DNA of 64,000 nt from Alkalimarinus sediminis (GTDB lineage Bacteria > Pseudomonadota > Gammaproteobacteria > Pseudomonadales > Oleiphilaceae), in the NCBI RefSeq assembly GCF_026427595.1, contig NZ_CP101527.1, forward strand, positions 2,979,001 through 3,043,000. Direction: 5' to 3'. This document shows positions 54,979 to 64,000 of the stretch, one piece after another. The notes beneath the pieces are model-generated. The model saw only the letters and a program-made list of their open reading frames with translations, did no database searches and was not told the origin of the DNA. The first letter of the stretch is position 1, and every line of letters starts with the position of its first letter. Made by a program: the position numbers and the translations under genes.

Positions 54979-57618
54979 CTAAAACGACAGCTCCAGCTCT
55001 GGGTCTACCATCGATAACTGCTCTCGAAACACTTGCTGAATGCGCGCTAAAGACGCCTCATCATCAGCCTCAAACCGCAAAACTAGCGAAGGCGTGGTAT
55101 TGGACGCTCTGCACAAGCCCCAACCATCCGGATAATCAACTCTTACACCATCAATAGTCGAAAGATTTCCACCTTCAAAATTGCCTTGGGTACAAAGGGA
55201 TTCAATTAATTCAAATTTGCCTTCATCCGTCACCGAAACGTTGATTTCCGGAGTGCTCAAGTCTTCTGGGAAGCTTTCAAACACGTCATTAGACGATCTT
55301 TCGTCTATCCCTAACACCTCTAATAAACGGGCAGCACTATAAAGACCATCATCAAAACCAAACCAACGCTCCTTAAAGAACATGTGGCCACTCATTTCAC
55401 CCGCAAGCAATGCACCGGTTTCTTTCATTTTGGCTTTTATCAGTGAATGCCCGGTCTTCCACATAATAGGGCGGCCGCCATAGCCGCTAATTAGCCCATT
55501 GAGACGTCTTGAACACTTAACATCAAAAATAACGTCTGCGCCAGGGTTACGAGAGACCACATCTTTAGCAAACAGCATTAACAAACGGTCAGGCCAAATA
55601 ATTTTACCCGTATTGGTTACTACACCTACACGGTCACCATCGCCATCGAACGCAATGCCTAAATCAGCACCTTCCTCTTCTACTTTTCGAATCAAATCTT
55701 GTAGGTTTTCTGGTTTACCTGGGTCTGGGTGATGATTTGGGAAGGTACCATCAATATCACAGTGTAGTGGAATAACTTCACAGCCCAGCTCTTCTATCAG
55801 CGTAGGCCCCAACTCACCGGCTACCCCATTGCCCGCATCGACTACCACTTTGAGCGGTGCAGCTACGGCAATATCATTAAGGATAGTATCTAGGTAATCT
55901 CGGCTCACATCCTGCTGGCGCACTTCTCCGGCACCATGCTCGTAATCCTGCACCAGTATTCGATCATAGAGTTTCTGAACATCATCACCCGCAAGGGTTT
56001 CGCCTCCCAACATCATTTTGAAGCCATTATAGTTGGCGGGATTATGGCTACCGGTAATCATGACTCCTGAGCCGGTATTAAGATGATGAGTCGCAAAATA
56101 CAATACAGGTGTTGGCACCTGACCGATATTAATGACCTCACGTCCAGTTTTAACCAGACCACTGATCAGCGCCTCAGCAAGTTCGGGGCTAGATAACCGG
56201 CCATCATAGCCAACACAAATAGTCGCCTGACCGCGTTTAGCGGCCTCACTGCCAATAGCCAAGCCGATTTGTAGAACTATTTCGGGCGTTAACGTTTCGC
56301 CGACAATCCCTCTAATATCATAGGCCCTGAATATTGATTGCGGTACTTCAACAGTGCTCGCCTCACTCTCCGACAGCAGATCATCATCTAAGCCGTCTAA
56401 CGGGTCACTTCCATCCGAAGCACCTAACCCTAACAGATCGTCATCGCCGTCCATCATATCAATGTCGAGATCGTCTCCACTCTGAAACAGAGGGTCTGCA
56501 TGATCATTTTCTTCAACTGTTTGAGCTTTTGCTTGCGCCTTTTTGGCCTCTGCAACCGAGTCCATCTTCTTCTCAGCCGCTATGGATAATCGCTGCATGG
56601 TCGCCGCCATAGAGTGAAACATGGCAAACTTAATATCAGGCATCTTGCGCCTTTCAGCGTTAAACAAGTTTTGAGCGTATTGAGTCACGACCATTGACTC
56701 TTTCCTAAGACCTTTAAAGAGAGTCATTAATGGCAATGCAACTACTACTAACACTAACACTGCCCCAACAGCTATCAGCCCCCAGAGCATACCGATATCA
56801 ATAAATGTAGTGGATGACAAAGCAGGCTGAAAACGAACCTGCCAATGGGGAAGCGACGTTGCAAGAGAAAGCACCTCTTCAGAACCCGCTCCTACCGATG
56901 CAACCACTTGCTCAGAGCTACCAATAACCTGTACCAAGCTAAGCTTACCGGCATCAACACCCGCCACTAGCTTCAAGCTCTCTAACACAATTCCCTTTTC
57001 GAAAACTACGAGTAGCACACCCGAAATACTATCTGTTTGAGCATGTTTTACAGGCACTGCAGCCTGCACTAGCCAGTCTTTATCTCTTAAAAAGGCTTCA
57101 GGAGGAGGGCTCTCACCTTTTTCTGCTTTTTTAATCAGGTCGAGACTCGAAAAACCTAGAGGAGTGTCTGACTCTGTATCACGAGAGGCTAACCCTTTTT
57201 TAAAGAAGTAAACTTTGGCTACATAGGGCAAATAACCCTCTATGTTTCTTTCCATCAACTCACGCTTGTCACTGTCATCAAGCGCAGAGCGAACCATCTC
57301 TAATGATGCAATGCTATCAAGCTCTCGCTTTACAAAACTGACTCGCTGATCAATTTGCAACTGCGCACTCGAAAGCGCAATCTGTGAAATTGACTGACTG
57401 ATGTTTTTCTCGGCAGTGGCCACCACAACTACTTGAATTAAATACCCCACTAACATGATGACAGCTAGCGAACAGGCCAAAGCGATATATAGTGGCGGCG
57501 TTAGTGTTTTATGCTTAACTCCCGCTGACTTCTCTTTTTTCTTAACTGCTTTTGCCTTAGCCTTCTCATCGACCACCGAAGCATTTTCTTCTGGTTTGTT
57601 TTTTTTACCTAGCTTCAT
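54979..57618 (-). CDS. algC: Phosphomannomutase/phosphoglucomutase AlgC with N-terminal membrane extension
   Basis: The protein is 879 aa from ATG 57618, where CAGGGAAACCCT provides a ribosome site; the frame extends to 57663 without one. The catalytic mutase is the C-terminal 460 residues: phosphoserine loop TGSHNP, metal loop DGDGDR, sugar loop GEMSGH and phosphate loop RASNTTP. The N-terminal half has two membrane helices, near 40-65 and 275-300, with a sensor-like domain between them and an acidic linker. Long AlgC forms are known in Pseudomonas relatives. It serves polysaccharide and LPS precursor synthesis. Confidence 0.93.
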   Translation of the reverse strand: MKLGKKNKPEENASVVDEKAKAKAVKKKEKSAGVKHKTLTPPLYIALACSLAVIMLVGYLIQVVVVATAEKNISQSISQIALSSAQLQIDQRVSFVKRELDSIASLEMVRSALDDSDKRELMERNIEGYLPYVAKVYFFKKGLASRDTESDTPLGFSSLDLIKKAEKGESPPPEAFLRDKDWLVQAAVPVKHAQTDSISGVLLVVFEKGIVLESLKLVAGVDAGKLSLVQVIGSSEQVVASVGAGSEEVLSLATSLPHWQVRFQPALSSTTFIDIGMLWGLIAVGAVLVLVVVALPLMTLFKGLRKESMVVTQYAQNLFNAERRKMPDIKFAMFHSMAATMQRLSIAAEKKMDSVAEAKKAQAKAQTVEENDHADPLFQSGDDLDIDMMDGDDDLLGLGASDGSDPLDGLDDDLLSESEASTVEVPQSIFRAYDIRGIVGETLTPEIVLQIGLAIGSEAAKRGQATICVGYDGRLSSPELAEALISGLVKTGREVINIGQVPTPVLYFATHHLNTGSGVMITGSHNPANYNGFKMMLGGETLAGDDVQKLYDRILVQDYEHGAGEVRQQDVSRDYLDTILNDIAVAAPLKVVVDAGNGVAGELGPTLIEELGCEVIPLHCDIDGTFPNHHPDPGKPENLQDLIRKVEEEGADLGIAFDGDGDRVGVVTNTGKIIWPDRLLMLFAKDVVSRNPGADVIFDVKCSRRLNGLISGYGGRPIMWKTGHSLIKAKMKETGALLAGEMSGHMFFKERWFGFDDGLYSAARLLEVLGIDERSSNDVFESFPEDLSTPEINVSVTDEGKFELIESLCTQGNFEGGNLSTIDGVRVDYPDGWGLCRASNTTPSLVLRFEADDEASLARIQQVFREQLSMVDPELELSF

Positions 57619-57777
57619 AGGGTTTCCCTGTAATGGAACGTTAAACTCTTCGCCAAATACCAATTTATAACAATATTTATCAAGATAGTAGTAAGTGTAG
57701 ATCAGCTATCAAATATTGCGCCAAGGCTATAAAAATACCTACGCAAACCCAACAAAAGGTTACACCTAGCTAGTAAA

Positions 57778-58239
57778 TCAATGAGTACCAGTTGAACCAA
57801 ACCCACCTTCACCTCTGTGGCTATCGTCAAACTCGGTAACGATCTCAAACTCAGCCTGAACAACAGGTACCAAAACCATCTGTGCGATTCTTTCGCCAAT
57901 ATTGATAGTAAAAGGCTTATCGCCTCGGTTCCAACATGAGACCATAAGTTGCCCCTGATAGTCAGAGTCAATAAGCCCCACCAGGTTTCCTAATACCACA
58001 CCGTGCTTATGACCAAGCCCAGAGCGTGGCAGCAAGACGGCGGCAAGACCTGGATCTTCAATATAAATGGCCATTCCCGTGGGCACCAAAATCGTCTCTC
58101 CTGGTTGGATTTCAATCGATTCATCCAAACACGCCCTGAGATCAATACCGGCGGACCCTTCGGTGGCATAAGTGGGCATGGGTATCTCGTTTCCTAAACG
58201 AGCATCCATAATCTTTAGCTGGAGATTTTTCTTGGACAT
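57778..58239 (-). CDS. dut: dUTP diphosphatase Dut
   Basis: The protein is 153 aa. The five trimeric dUTPase motifs are present: [36 protein letters not shown] and C-terminal [10 protein letters not shown]. It hydrolyses dUTP to dUMP, preventing uracil incorporation and feeding dTMP synthesis. It lies between coaBC and algC as in Pseudomonas. Confidence 0.97.
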   Translation of the reverse strand: MSKKNLQLKIMDARLGNEIPMPTYATEGSAGIDLRACLDESIEIQPGETILVPTGMAIYIEDPGLAAVLLPRSGLGHKHGVVLGNLVGLIDSDYQGQLMVSCWNRGDKPFTINIGERIAQMVLVPVVQAEFEIVTEFDDSHRGEGGFGSTGTH

Positions 58240-58321
58240 AACTTAACTCTCAATAAATATATAGCACTATTGCAATAAAACTACTTATATAGGGTTGGCG
58301 ATTGACAATACAGCCAACCCA

Positions 58322-59527
58322 TCAGTTTTTTGAGTAATTCGCACGAGATGTAATAAGGTCGATAATATTACCCGCTAATAACGATTTGCTCTGCAGAGAG
58401 AATGACTCGCGCCCCCCCTGCCACAACACCGTAACGGCGTTATCTTCACTATTAAAGCCAATCCGCTGATCCGATACATCATTGGCAATAATCATGTCGA
58501 GATTTTTCTTTTGCAGCTTACCTTCAGCATACGCAATAACGCTCTGAGTCTCTGCCGCAAACCCTACCGTAAAAGGCTTATCTTTACGGGCTGCAATTGA
58601 AGCTACAATATCAGGATTTTTGATCAGTTCGATCACCATTTTGTCTTGGCTCTTTTTGATTTTTTGCTCAGGCACCTGCTCGGGTCGATAATCTGCTACA
58701 GCGGCCGCCGCAATAAATATGTCACACTGCTGATCAACACTGCTCTCAGCTGCCTCTAACATATCTACTGCAGAAGAAACCGGCGTGTATTTCACTCCTT
58801 CAGGTACAGGCAAGGCCACAGGGCCAGATATCAGCTCAACCGAGGCACCTGCATTTCTCGCAGCAATGGCTAACGCATAACCCATTTTTCCCGAGCTGTG
58901 ATTAGACACATATCTAACAGGGTCAATCGCCTCTCTCGTAGGGCCTGCAGTAATGACCACTCTCTTACCTTGCAGAACCCCTTCAGAGAAGTGTTGAGCA
59001 ACAGACGCATACAACTGCTCTGGCTCAAGCATTCGGCCTAACCCCACATCACCGCATGCTTGCACGCCCTCACCAGGCCCCCAGATAAGAGCACTCGCAT
59101 CTTGCACCAACAAGCCCATATTTCGTTGTGTGCGACTATTACTCCACATCGCCTGATTCATAGCTGGAGCAATCGCAACCGGAGCCTCCGTTGCTAAACA
59201 GAGGGTGGTCAGCAAATCATTTGCCATGCCAGCAGTGTATCGGGCAATAAAGTCAGCAGAAGCAGGTGCGACAACAATTAAGTCGGCCCATTTGGCCAAC
59301 TCAATATGCCCCATACCCGCTTCAGCATCTGTATCAAGTAATGTCGTGTGAACAGGGTTTCCCGATAACGCCTGCATCGTAAGCGGGGTGATAAACTCCT
59401 GCGCCCCCGCAGTCATAACCACTCGCACGTCTGCCCCAGATTTAATTAACAACCTGACGAACTCAGCGGTTTTGTAAGCAGCGATTCCGCCTGTGATGCC
59501 TACTAATATTCGACGACCATTTAACAT
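58322..59527 (-). CDS. coaBC: Bifunctional phosphopantothenoylcysteine decarboxylase/synthase CoaBC (Dfp)
   Basis: The protein is 401 aa from ATG 59527 ([20 protein letters not shown]). The open frame continues 41 codons upstream without family similarity. The CoaC half has [33 protein letters not shown]; the catalytic His is in GHI. The CoaB half starts near 185 with [28 protein letters not shown] and carries [18 protein letters not shown]. It makes 4'-phosphopantetheine for coenzyme A. It is divergent from radC. Confidence 0.96.
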   Translation of the reverse strand: MLNGRRILVGITGGIAAYKTAEFVRLLIKSGADVRVVMTAGAQEFITPLTMQALSGNPVHTTLLDTDAEAGMGHIELAKWADLIVVAPASADFIARYTAGMANDLLTTLCLATEAPVAIAPAMNQAMWSNSRTQRNMGLLVQDASALIWGPGEGVQACGDVGLGRMLEPEQLYASVAQHFSEGVLQGKRVVITAGPTREAIDPVRYVSNHSSGKMGYALAIAARNAGASVELISGPVALPVPEGVKYTPVSSAVDMLEAAESSVDQQCDIFIAAAAVADYRPEQVPEQKIKKSQDKMVIELIKNPDIVASIAARKDKPFTVGFAAETQSVIAYAEGKLQKKNLDMIIANDVSDQRIGFNSEDNAVTVLWQGGRESFSLQSKSLLAGNIIDLITSRANYSKN

Positions 59528-59749
59528 AACAACTGCACACCCAAAAATATAAGAGCCATACACCAAACAAGTGACGTTAGGTTCACACAAAGGTAGGTAA
59601 ATAAAACAGAAAATTTGTACTAAGATAACATCTGAGTGATCTTTTTTCACTCCATCATTACATTCAAGTGCCTACTTCAGTTACAATTTTTATCTGGTTA
59701 TGGAAAACCAGAATAATTTCAGTATCAATCCACCATACAAGGATGTGAA

Positions 59750-60424
59750 ATGGCTATATCAGACTGGCCCAGTAATGAGCGCCCACGTGAAAAGTTATTA
59801 GATAAAGGCTCTCAGGCACTCAGCGACGCAGAATTACTTGCAATCTTTTTACGCACGGGCATACCTGGCAAAACTGCGGTAGACCTTTCTCGAGAACTAC
59901 TTAACCGCTTTGGCAGTTTAAGAGGGCTGCTCTCTTCTTCCCTCGAAGAGTTTTGCGCCGCCCCAGGCCTTGGCAGTGCAAAGTACGCCCAGCTTCAAGC
60001 AACGCTTGAGATGGGTAAGCGATACATACAAGAGCAACTGCAAAGTGAAAGTGCTTTAACTAGCCCTACCCTGACTCGAGATTACTTAAAAGCCAAGTTG
60101 ACCGGCCGACCTTATGAAGTGTTTTGCTGCCTTTATCTTGATAATCAACACCGAGTCATTAAGTTCGAAGAACTCTTTAGAGGTACTATTGATGGCGCAA
60201 GCGTCTATCCGCGAGAAGTGGTTAAAAACACCTTAGATAACAAAGCCGCAGCGGTTATTTTTGCACATAATCACCCATCTGGGGTCGCAGAGCCTAGTCT
60301 TGCAGATCAACAGATCACTAAACGACTGATTTCTGCCTTGGCACTCATAGATGTACGAGTATTAGACCATATTATTATCGGAAATGGCGAAACCACATCC
60401 TTCGCCGAAAGAGGGCTGCTATAA
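59750..60424 (+). CDS. radC: RadC-family JAB-domain protein
   Basis: The protein is 224 aa (E. coli RadC 222). The N-terminal helix-hairpin-helix segment is [15 protein letters not shown], and the JAB/MPN metal motif is [16 protein letters not shown]. Its function is debated: it was once called DNA repair and has been re-examined as a metalloprotein. AAGGATG precedes the start. It is conserved next to coaBC in gammaproteobacteria. Confidence 0.95.
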   Translation: MAISDWPSNERPREKLLDKGSQALSDAELLAIFLRTGIPGKTAVDLSRELLNRFGSLRGLLSSSLEEFCAAPGLGSAKYAQLQATLEMGKRYIQEQLQSESALTSPTLTRDYLKAKLTGRPYEVFCCLYLDNQHRVIKFEELFRGTIDGASVYPREVVKNTLDNKAAAVIFAHNHPSGVAEPSLADQQITKRLISALALIDVRVLDHIIIGNGETTSFAERGLL

Positions 60425-60639
60425 TCAAGCACCAGATTTGTAAATTTAGCACCATGTCATATAAATAATAATCGACAGCCAAAAAAGCATGGTTTTTTGC
60501 CTTAAAATCACGTTTTTTTTGCCATTAAATAAGGTTTCTGGTATAAAGGCGGGCTCCTTGGCTATGACTCCACATTTTAGTCAAGCCAAAGTAAAAGTTT
60601 CAATAGTTACCAACAGACGGTTGGAGACGAGGTCAGGAT

Positions 60640-60876
60640 ATGTCAAGAGTTTGTCAGGTTACAGGAAAAAGACCTGTAGCTGGAAATAACGTTTCTCACG
60701 CAAAGAATCACACTAAGCGCCGTTTTCTGCCAAACTTGCAGAGCCATCGCTTTTGGATAGAAGGCGAAAAGCGTTTTGTTAAATTGCGTGTATCTACTAA
60801 AGGAATGCGCATCATCGACAAGAAAGGTATCGAGCAAGTATTGTCCGATATTCGTTCACGCGGCGAGAAAATCTAA
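60640..60876 (+). CDS. rpmB: 50S ribosomal protein L28
   Basis: The protein is 78 aa. [21 protein letters not shown] and [16 protein letters not shown] are L28 hallmarks. It is followed 11 bp later by rpmG, the standard pair. AGGATATG overlaps the start; a further ribosome site is AGGTCAGG. Confidence 0.98.
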   Translation: MSRVCQVTGKRPVAGNNVSHAKNHTKRRFLPNLQSHRFWIEGEKRFVKLRVSTKGMRIIDKKGIEQVLSDIRSRGEKI

Positions 60877-60887
60877 GGAGCTTCGAT

Positions 60888-61043
60888 ATGCGCGATAAAA
60901 TCAAATTAGTTTCATCTGCAGGCACTGGTCACTTCTACACGACCGACAAGAACAAGCGTAACATGCCAGAAAAGATGGAAATCAAAAAGTTCGACCCTGT
61001 TGTTCGTAAGCACGTTCCTTACAAAGAAGCCAAAATTAAGTAA
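60888..61043 (+). CDS. rpmG: 50S ribosomal protein L33
   Basis: The protein is 51 aa, read directly from the sequence: [19 protein letters not shown], then [19 protein letters not shown], ending KEAKIK. The ribosome site AAGGAG lies 7 nt before the ATG. The form lacks the zinc-binding Cys pairs, so it is the C-minus type. It is short enough to be missed by length cut-offs. Confidence 0.98.
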   Translation: MRDKIKLVSSAGTGHFYTTDKNKRNMPEKMEIKKFDPVVRKHVPYKEAKIK

Positions 61044-61106
61044 TTAACCAGGCCTCTACTCTGGCACTGCTCTCAACAGGTAGCACCAGAAATGCTTAAG
61101 AATACG

Positions 61107-61134
61107 AAAAACCTCGCTTATGCGGGGTTTTTTT
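61107..61134 (+). terminator. Intrinsic terminator of rpmB-rpmG
   Basis: CCTCGC-TTAT-GCGGGG with flanking A and T runs (T7 after the stem) lies 64 bp after the rpmG stop. Confidence 0.92.
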
Positions 61135-61201
61135 ATATCCTTCACTCTACCATCTCCTATCTCTCTATTCCTCACACTGCAATCTAGCACCACCTAGACA
61201 C

Positions 61202-61232
61202 AAAAAAGCCGCATTAAAAAATGCGGCTTTTT
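61202..61232. terminator. Terminator between rpmG and the malic enzyme gene
   Basis: AAGCCGCATT and AATGCGGCTT pair with A- and T-runs on both sides. It is suited to end the minus-strand malic enzyme transcript and may also stop readthrough from rpmG. Confidence 0.9.
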
Positions 61233-61254
61233 AAACTTACTCTACTTTCAACAA

Positions 61255-62520
61255 TTAGATGATGTCGTCAACAGAGTTAAGTGGGTAGTGTGCAGGATAA
61301 GGCGCATTTGCCACACCCGAATCAACAGCCGCCTTAGCAACTGCCGCAGATACCACTGTCAATAAACGAGTATCAAGAGGCTTAGGTATGATGTTGTCTT
61401 TACCATACTCTAATGCTTCACCACCGTACGCATCGATTACTTCTTGAGGTACAGGCTCTTTTGCCAACTCTCTAATCGCATGTACCGCCGCTACCTTCAT
61501 CTCTTCGTTGATAACCTTAGCTCTAACGTCTAACGCACCACGGAAAATGAAAGGAAAGCCCAATACGTTGTTTACCTGGTTAGGGTAATCAGAACGACCA
61601 GTTGCCATGATCAAGTCATCACGAGTTGCCAACGCCGTTTCAACGTTAATTTCTGGGTCAGGGTTAGAGCAAGCGAATACAACAGGGTTTGGAGCCATTG
61701 TTTTCAGCACTTCTGCTGGCAACAAGTTTGGACCAGACAGCCCAACAAATACGTCAGCACCGTCACAAGCATCAGCCAATGTGCGCTTATCAGTATCGTT
61801 AGCAAACATTGCTTTGTACTGGTTCAAATCGTCACGACCAGAGTGGATAACACCCTTACGATCCAACATGTAAATATTTTCTGACGCAGCACCACAGCTA
61901 ATAAGCAGCTTCATACAAGCTACAGCGGCAGCACCCGCACCAAGACATACGATCTTGGCTTCTTCAATTTTTTTGCCTTGCAACTCAAGCGCGTTCAACA
62001 TACCCGCAGCCGTTACAATCGCAGTACCGTGTTGATCGTCATGGAATACAGGAATATCACACTGCTCGATCAAAATGCGTTCGATTTCAAAACACTCCGG
62101 CGCTTTGATATCTTCAAGGTTGATACCACCAAAAGTATCAGCAATACGACGTACAGTATCGATAAATGCCTGAGGGCTCTCAGAGTTTACTTCGATATCA
62201 AATACATCAATACCGGCAAAGCGCTTAAATAGAACGCCTTTACCTTCCATAACAGGCTTACTTGCTAAAGGACCAAGATTCCCTAACCCAAGAATCGCAG
62301 AACCATCAGAAATTACAGCAACCAAGTTACCTTTAGCCGTATACTTGTAAGCATTTTCGGGATCTTTAGCGATCTCACGAACAGGCTCTGCCACTCCAGG
62401 GCTATATGCCAAAGACAAATCTCTGGAAGTTTTTGTTGGCTTACTGATCTCTACACTGAGTTTACCCGCTTTCGGATTTGCGTGGTAATCGAGTGCAGCT
62501 TGCTTCATATCTTCAGACAT
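61255..62520 (-). CDS. maeB: Malic enzyme, short MaeB type
   Basis: The protein is 421 aa. SLAYSPGVAEP, ISDGSAILGLGNLGPLAS and NLEDIKAPECFEIE followed by PVFHDDQHGTAIV contain the catalytic and metal-binding residues. The Rossmann GAGAAAVACMKLL lies near 195. It decarboxylates malate to pyruvate with NAD(P)+. E. coli MaeB has an extra phosphotransacetylase-like half, which is absent here, as in Pseudomonas. GGAAAAGAAGC precedes the ATG. Confidence 0.94.
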   Translation of the reverse strand: MSEDMKQAALDYHANPKAGKLSVEISKPTKTSRDLSLAYSPGVAEPVREIAKDPENAYKYTAKGNLVAVISDGSAILGLGNLGPLASKPVMEGKGVLFKRFAGIDVFDIEVNSESPQAFIDTVRRIADTFGGINLEDIKAPECFEIERILIEQCDIPVFHDDQHGTAIVTAAGMLNALELQGKKIEEAKIVCLGAGAAAVACMKLLISCGAASENIYMLDRKGVIHSGRDDLNQYKAMFANDTDKRTLADACDGADVFVGLSGPNLLPAEVLKTMAPNPVVFACSNPDPEINVETALATRDDLIMATGRSDYPNQVNNVLGFPFIFRGALDVRAKVINEEMKVAAVHAIRELAKEPVPQEVIDAYGGEALEYGKDNIIPKPLDTRLLTVVSAAVAKAAVDSGVANAPYPAHYPLNSVDDII

Positions 62521-62727
62521 TGCTTCTTTTCCGTCTTGACGTTAATTAAATCAGGAAAATCATCAGGGATGTTTCCCTCTCACCTTTCTCAGCGAGCCTG
62601 ACTATTACTTAGCCACGGGCGCGATATTATCCCTTGTTTCAGTTTTTCACACAAGGGCAAGAATAAAACAACAATTGAGGTTAGAGCAAAGATTTGATCT
62701 AACGCATACTTTCCCACCCATCTATCA

Positions 62728-63597
62728 CTAGAGCAAAGGCGCAATAAATGCAGCAGGATGCTTCACCGACATAAGATAAGGCTTGTACTTCTTGGCTTTC
62801 TGTTTTGCACTTAAATTCTTTTTAATCAGCCAGCCACTCACAATCAGCTCTCGCCCAACGAGTTCCTGCAATGCTTTACGCTCAAAGAATTCTTGCCCGC
62901 TAGCAGGTATCATTACGGCTAGCGCACCCTCAAACAGCAACCACCAAGTACTACCCGGCTTTAAAATCACTCGCTCAAGCCGCCCCGTCACCACACGAAA
63001 CCCCGTATCAGAGCGCTTCAGGTTAAGCGCGCTGCGGGGCGCATAATAGACATCATTCCACACCCCTCGCCTTGCTGTACGAGCTTCAATCTGGGCCTGC
63101 CGCAAACAATCCTGCATCGCGATATTTGGCGGGATCGCAATTGCGAATCCTAAACCCTCTCTCACCAATACAACCTCTGCACTAACCCCCTTGTGGGTAA
63201 AGACATGGGCAAGCAAACGGCCATAACGATCTTTTGCCTCCTCCCCGACTTTTAAGTAGATTAAAGCGGAATCCCCCACAAGCTCAATCAATCGCTGCTT
63301 TGCCAGCACTGAAAAAGGTTCTGACTGCCGGCCTTTTTTACCCAACTCAGGGGCGTTGACACCAATAAGCCTAACCTTTCTGCCATCCTGCAACCATATC
63401 GTATCACCGTCGACCACACGCTTAACCTTCGCGCGCTCCATTGCCGACAAATCGCCACTGGAAGCACCAGAGCATAATGAAGCTTTCGCAGGCGAACCTA
63501 GCAAAAGCGCAAAGCACAAAAAAAGGGCGCCCAAAATGGACGCCCTTTTTTGTGATAACATATCGCCGCGATTCATATCGACCCGCAACAACAACAT
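62728..63597 (-). CDS. Secreted thermonuclease-like nuclease (SNase fold)
   Basis: The protein is 289 aa from ATG 63597, where AAAGG gives a ribosome site and the ATG lies one base after the rpmE stop; ATGs 63576 and 63561 are alternatives. A signal-type helix (ASILGALFLCFALLLG) ends near SPAKA. The SNase core has VVDGDTIWL, RLIGVNAPEL and EAKDRYGRLLAHVF, which supply the catalytic Arg, Glu and Arg. A C-terminal OB-like segment is extra. It is next to rpmE as in Pseudomonas. The rpmE terminator lies inside its first codons. Confidence 0.85.
   Translation of the reverse strand: MLLLRVDMNRGDMLSQKRASILGALFLCFALLLGSPAKASLCSGASSGDLSAMERAKVKRVVDGDTIWLQDGRKVRLIGVNAPELGKKGRQSEPFSVLAKQRLIELVGDSALIYLKVGEEAKDRYGRLLAHVFTHKGVSAEVVLVREGLGFAIAIPPNIAMQDCLRQAQIEARTARRGVWNDVYYAPRSALNLKRSDTGFRVVTGRLERVILKPGSTWWLLFEGALAVMIPASGQEFFERKALQELVGRELIVSGWLIKKNLSAKQKAKKYKPYLMSVKHPAAFIAPLL
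63518..63551 (-). terminator. rpmE terminator embedded in the nuclease coding region
   Basis: On the minus strand GGGCGTCC-ATTTT-GGGCGCCC (one wobble pair) is followed by T7 and preceded by A6. It lies 48-81 bp after the rpmE stop and within the signal-peptide codons of the nuclease gene. Confidence 0.88.
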
Positions 63598-63598
63598 A

Positions 63599-63814
63599 TT
63601 AGCCTTTGCTAATACGGCTACCAAAACGCTTCTTGAACTTGTCAACACGTCCGCCAGCTTCAACACCTTTCTGCTTACCAGTGTAGAAAGGGTGGCATGA
63701 TGAACATACGTCAATATGGATATCTTTACACATTGTTGAACGTGTTTTGATAACGTTTCCGCAACTGCATGTTGCAGTTACTTCTTCATATTTTGGGTGA
63801 ATACCTTCTTTCAT
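63599..63814 (-). CDS. rpmE: 50S ribosomal protein L31, zinc-binding type
   Basis: The protein is 71 aa from ATG 63814; the longer frame to 63847 adds 11 residues not found in L31. [19 protein letters not shown] and [16 protein letters not shown] carry the Cys-x-Cys and Cys-x-x-Cys zinc ligands. GAGGTTCAAA supplies the ribosome site. This zinc form is often replaced by a Cys-less paralogue under zinc starvation; none is seen here. Confidence 0.98.
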   Translation of the reverse strand: MKEGIHPKYEEVTATCSCGNVIKTRSTMCKDIHIDVCSSCHPFYTGKQKGVEAGGRVDKFKKRFGSRISKG

Positions 63815-64000
63815 TTTGAACCTCGGGTTTCTCATGCCGCTACCCAATCAGCGATCAAATCTGTTGCTGGGCACCGCATTTCATTGCATCATAAGACGAT
63901 AAATCATCTTGCGGGGTGGCATAAAGCCAAAATCAGACCGCGCATCTTACCAAAAAAAGAACAATTAGCAAGATCTATTACAAAACAACTCTTGCTAACG

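Overview
The window is a chromosomal segment of a marine-type gammaproteobacterium related to the Pseudomonas / Marinobacter / Oceanospirillales group. Four conserved gene neighbourhoods support this: radC-coaBC-dut-algC-argB, rpmE-nuclease-malic enzyme, crp(vfr)-osmC-speD with prkB close by, and divergent ilvY/ilvC. By eye the G+C content is in the mid-40s percent (not computed). Nearly all of it is housekeeping sequence. I see no prophage, insertion sequence, CRISPR array, rRNA or tRNA.

Layout. 1-2.4 kb: ilvY (cut by the window edge) and ilvC. 2.5-9.6 kb: a double ABC ATPase, a response regulator, cysZ, a DUF2971 gene, rluA, a VanZ-like membrane protein, a CsrB/RsmZ-type regulatory RNA of about 510 nt, and an ETF-beta-type methyltransferase. 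9.7-16.5 kb: a selenium module (mnmH, a three-gene ABC importer, and selD fused to an FAD oxidoreductase). 16.6-22.9 kb: an MscS channel, a YbaK-type deacylase, ubiF, hinT, a DUF2059 protein and a porin. 22.9-30 kb: the pst-phoU phosphate system with two Pho boxes. 30-35 kb: TRAP permeases, a YciA thioesterase, a response regulator and an rRNA methyltransferase. 35-43.4 kb: a Kef-type antiporter, a Cache-GGDEF cyclase, crp, an OsmC protein, a VOC protein, speD and prkB. 43.4-47.4 kb: a giant degenerate GGDEF-EAL protein. 47.7-54 kb: a lipoprotein peptidase, argA-argE with an unknown gene, and a second diguanylate cyclase. 54-64 kb: argB-algC-dut-coaBC, radC, rpmB-rpmG, a malic enzyme, a nuclease and rpmE.

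How the parts work together. Arginine synthesis is represented by argA, argB and argE, which implies the linear deacetylase route. The selenium genes look like a closed supply line for 2-selenouridine in tRNA: uptake, selenophosphate synthesis, tRNA transfer. Several genes serve c-di-GMP or global post-transcriptional signalling: two cyclases, one probable GGDEF-EAL receptor, two receiver-domain proteins and the CsrB-like RNA. The most valuable items a gene caller would miss are this RNA with its upstream GacA/UvrY-type box, the two Pho boxes, and an rpmE terminator embedded in the signal-peptide codons of the next gene. No wholly new system is evident. The selenium importer is the best candidate for an experimentally under-described function.
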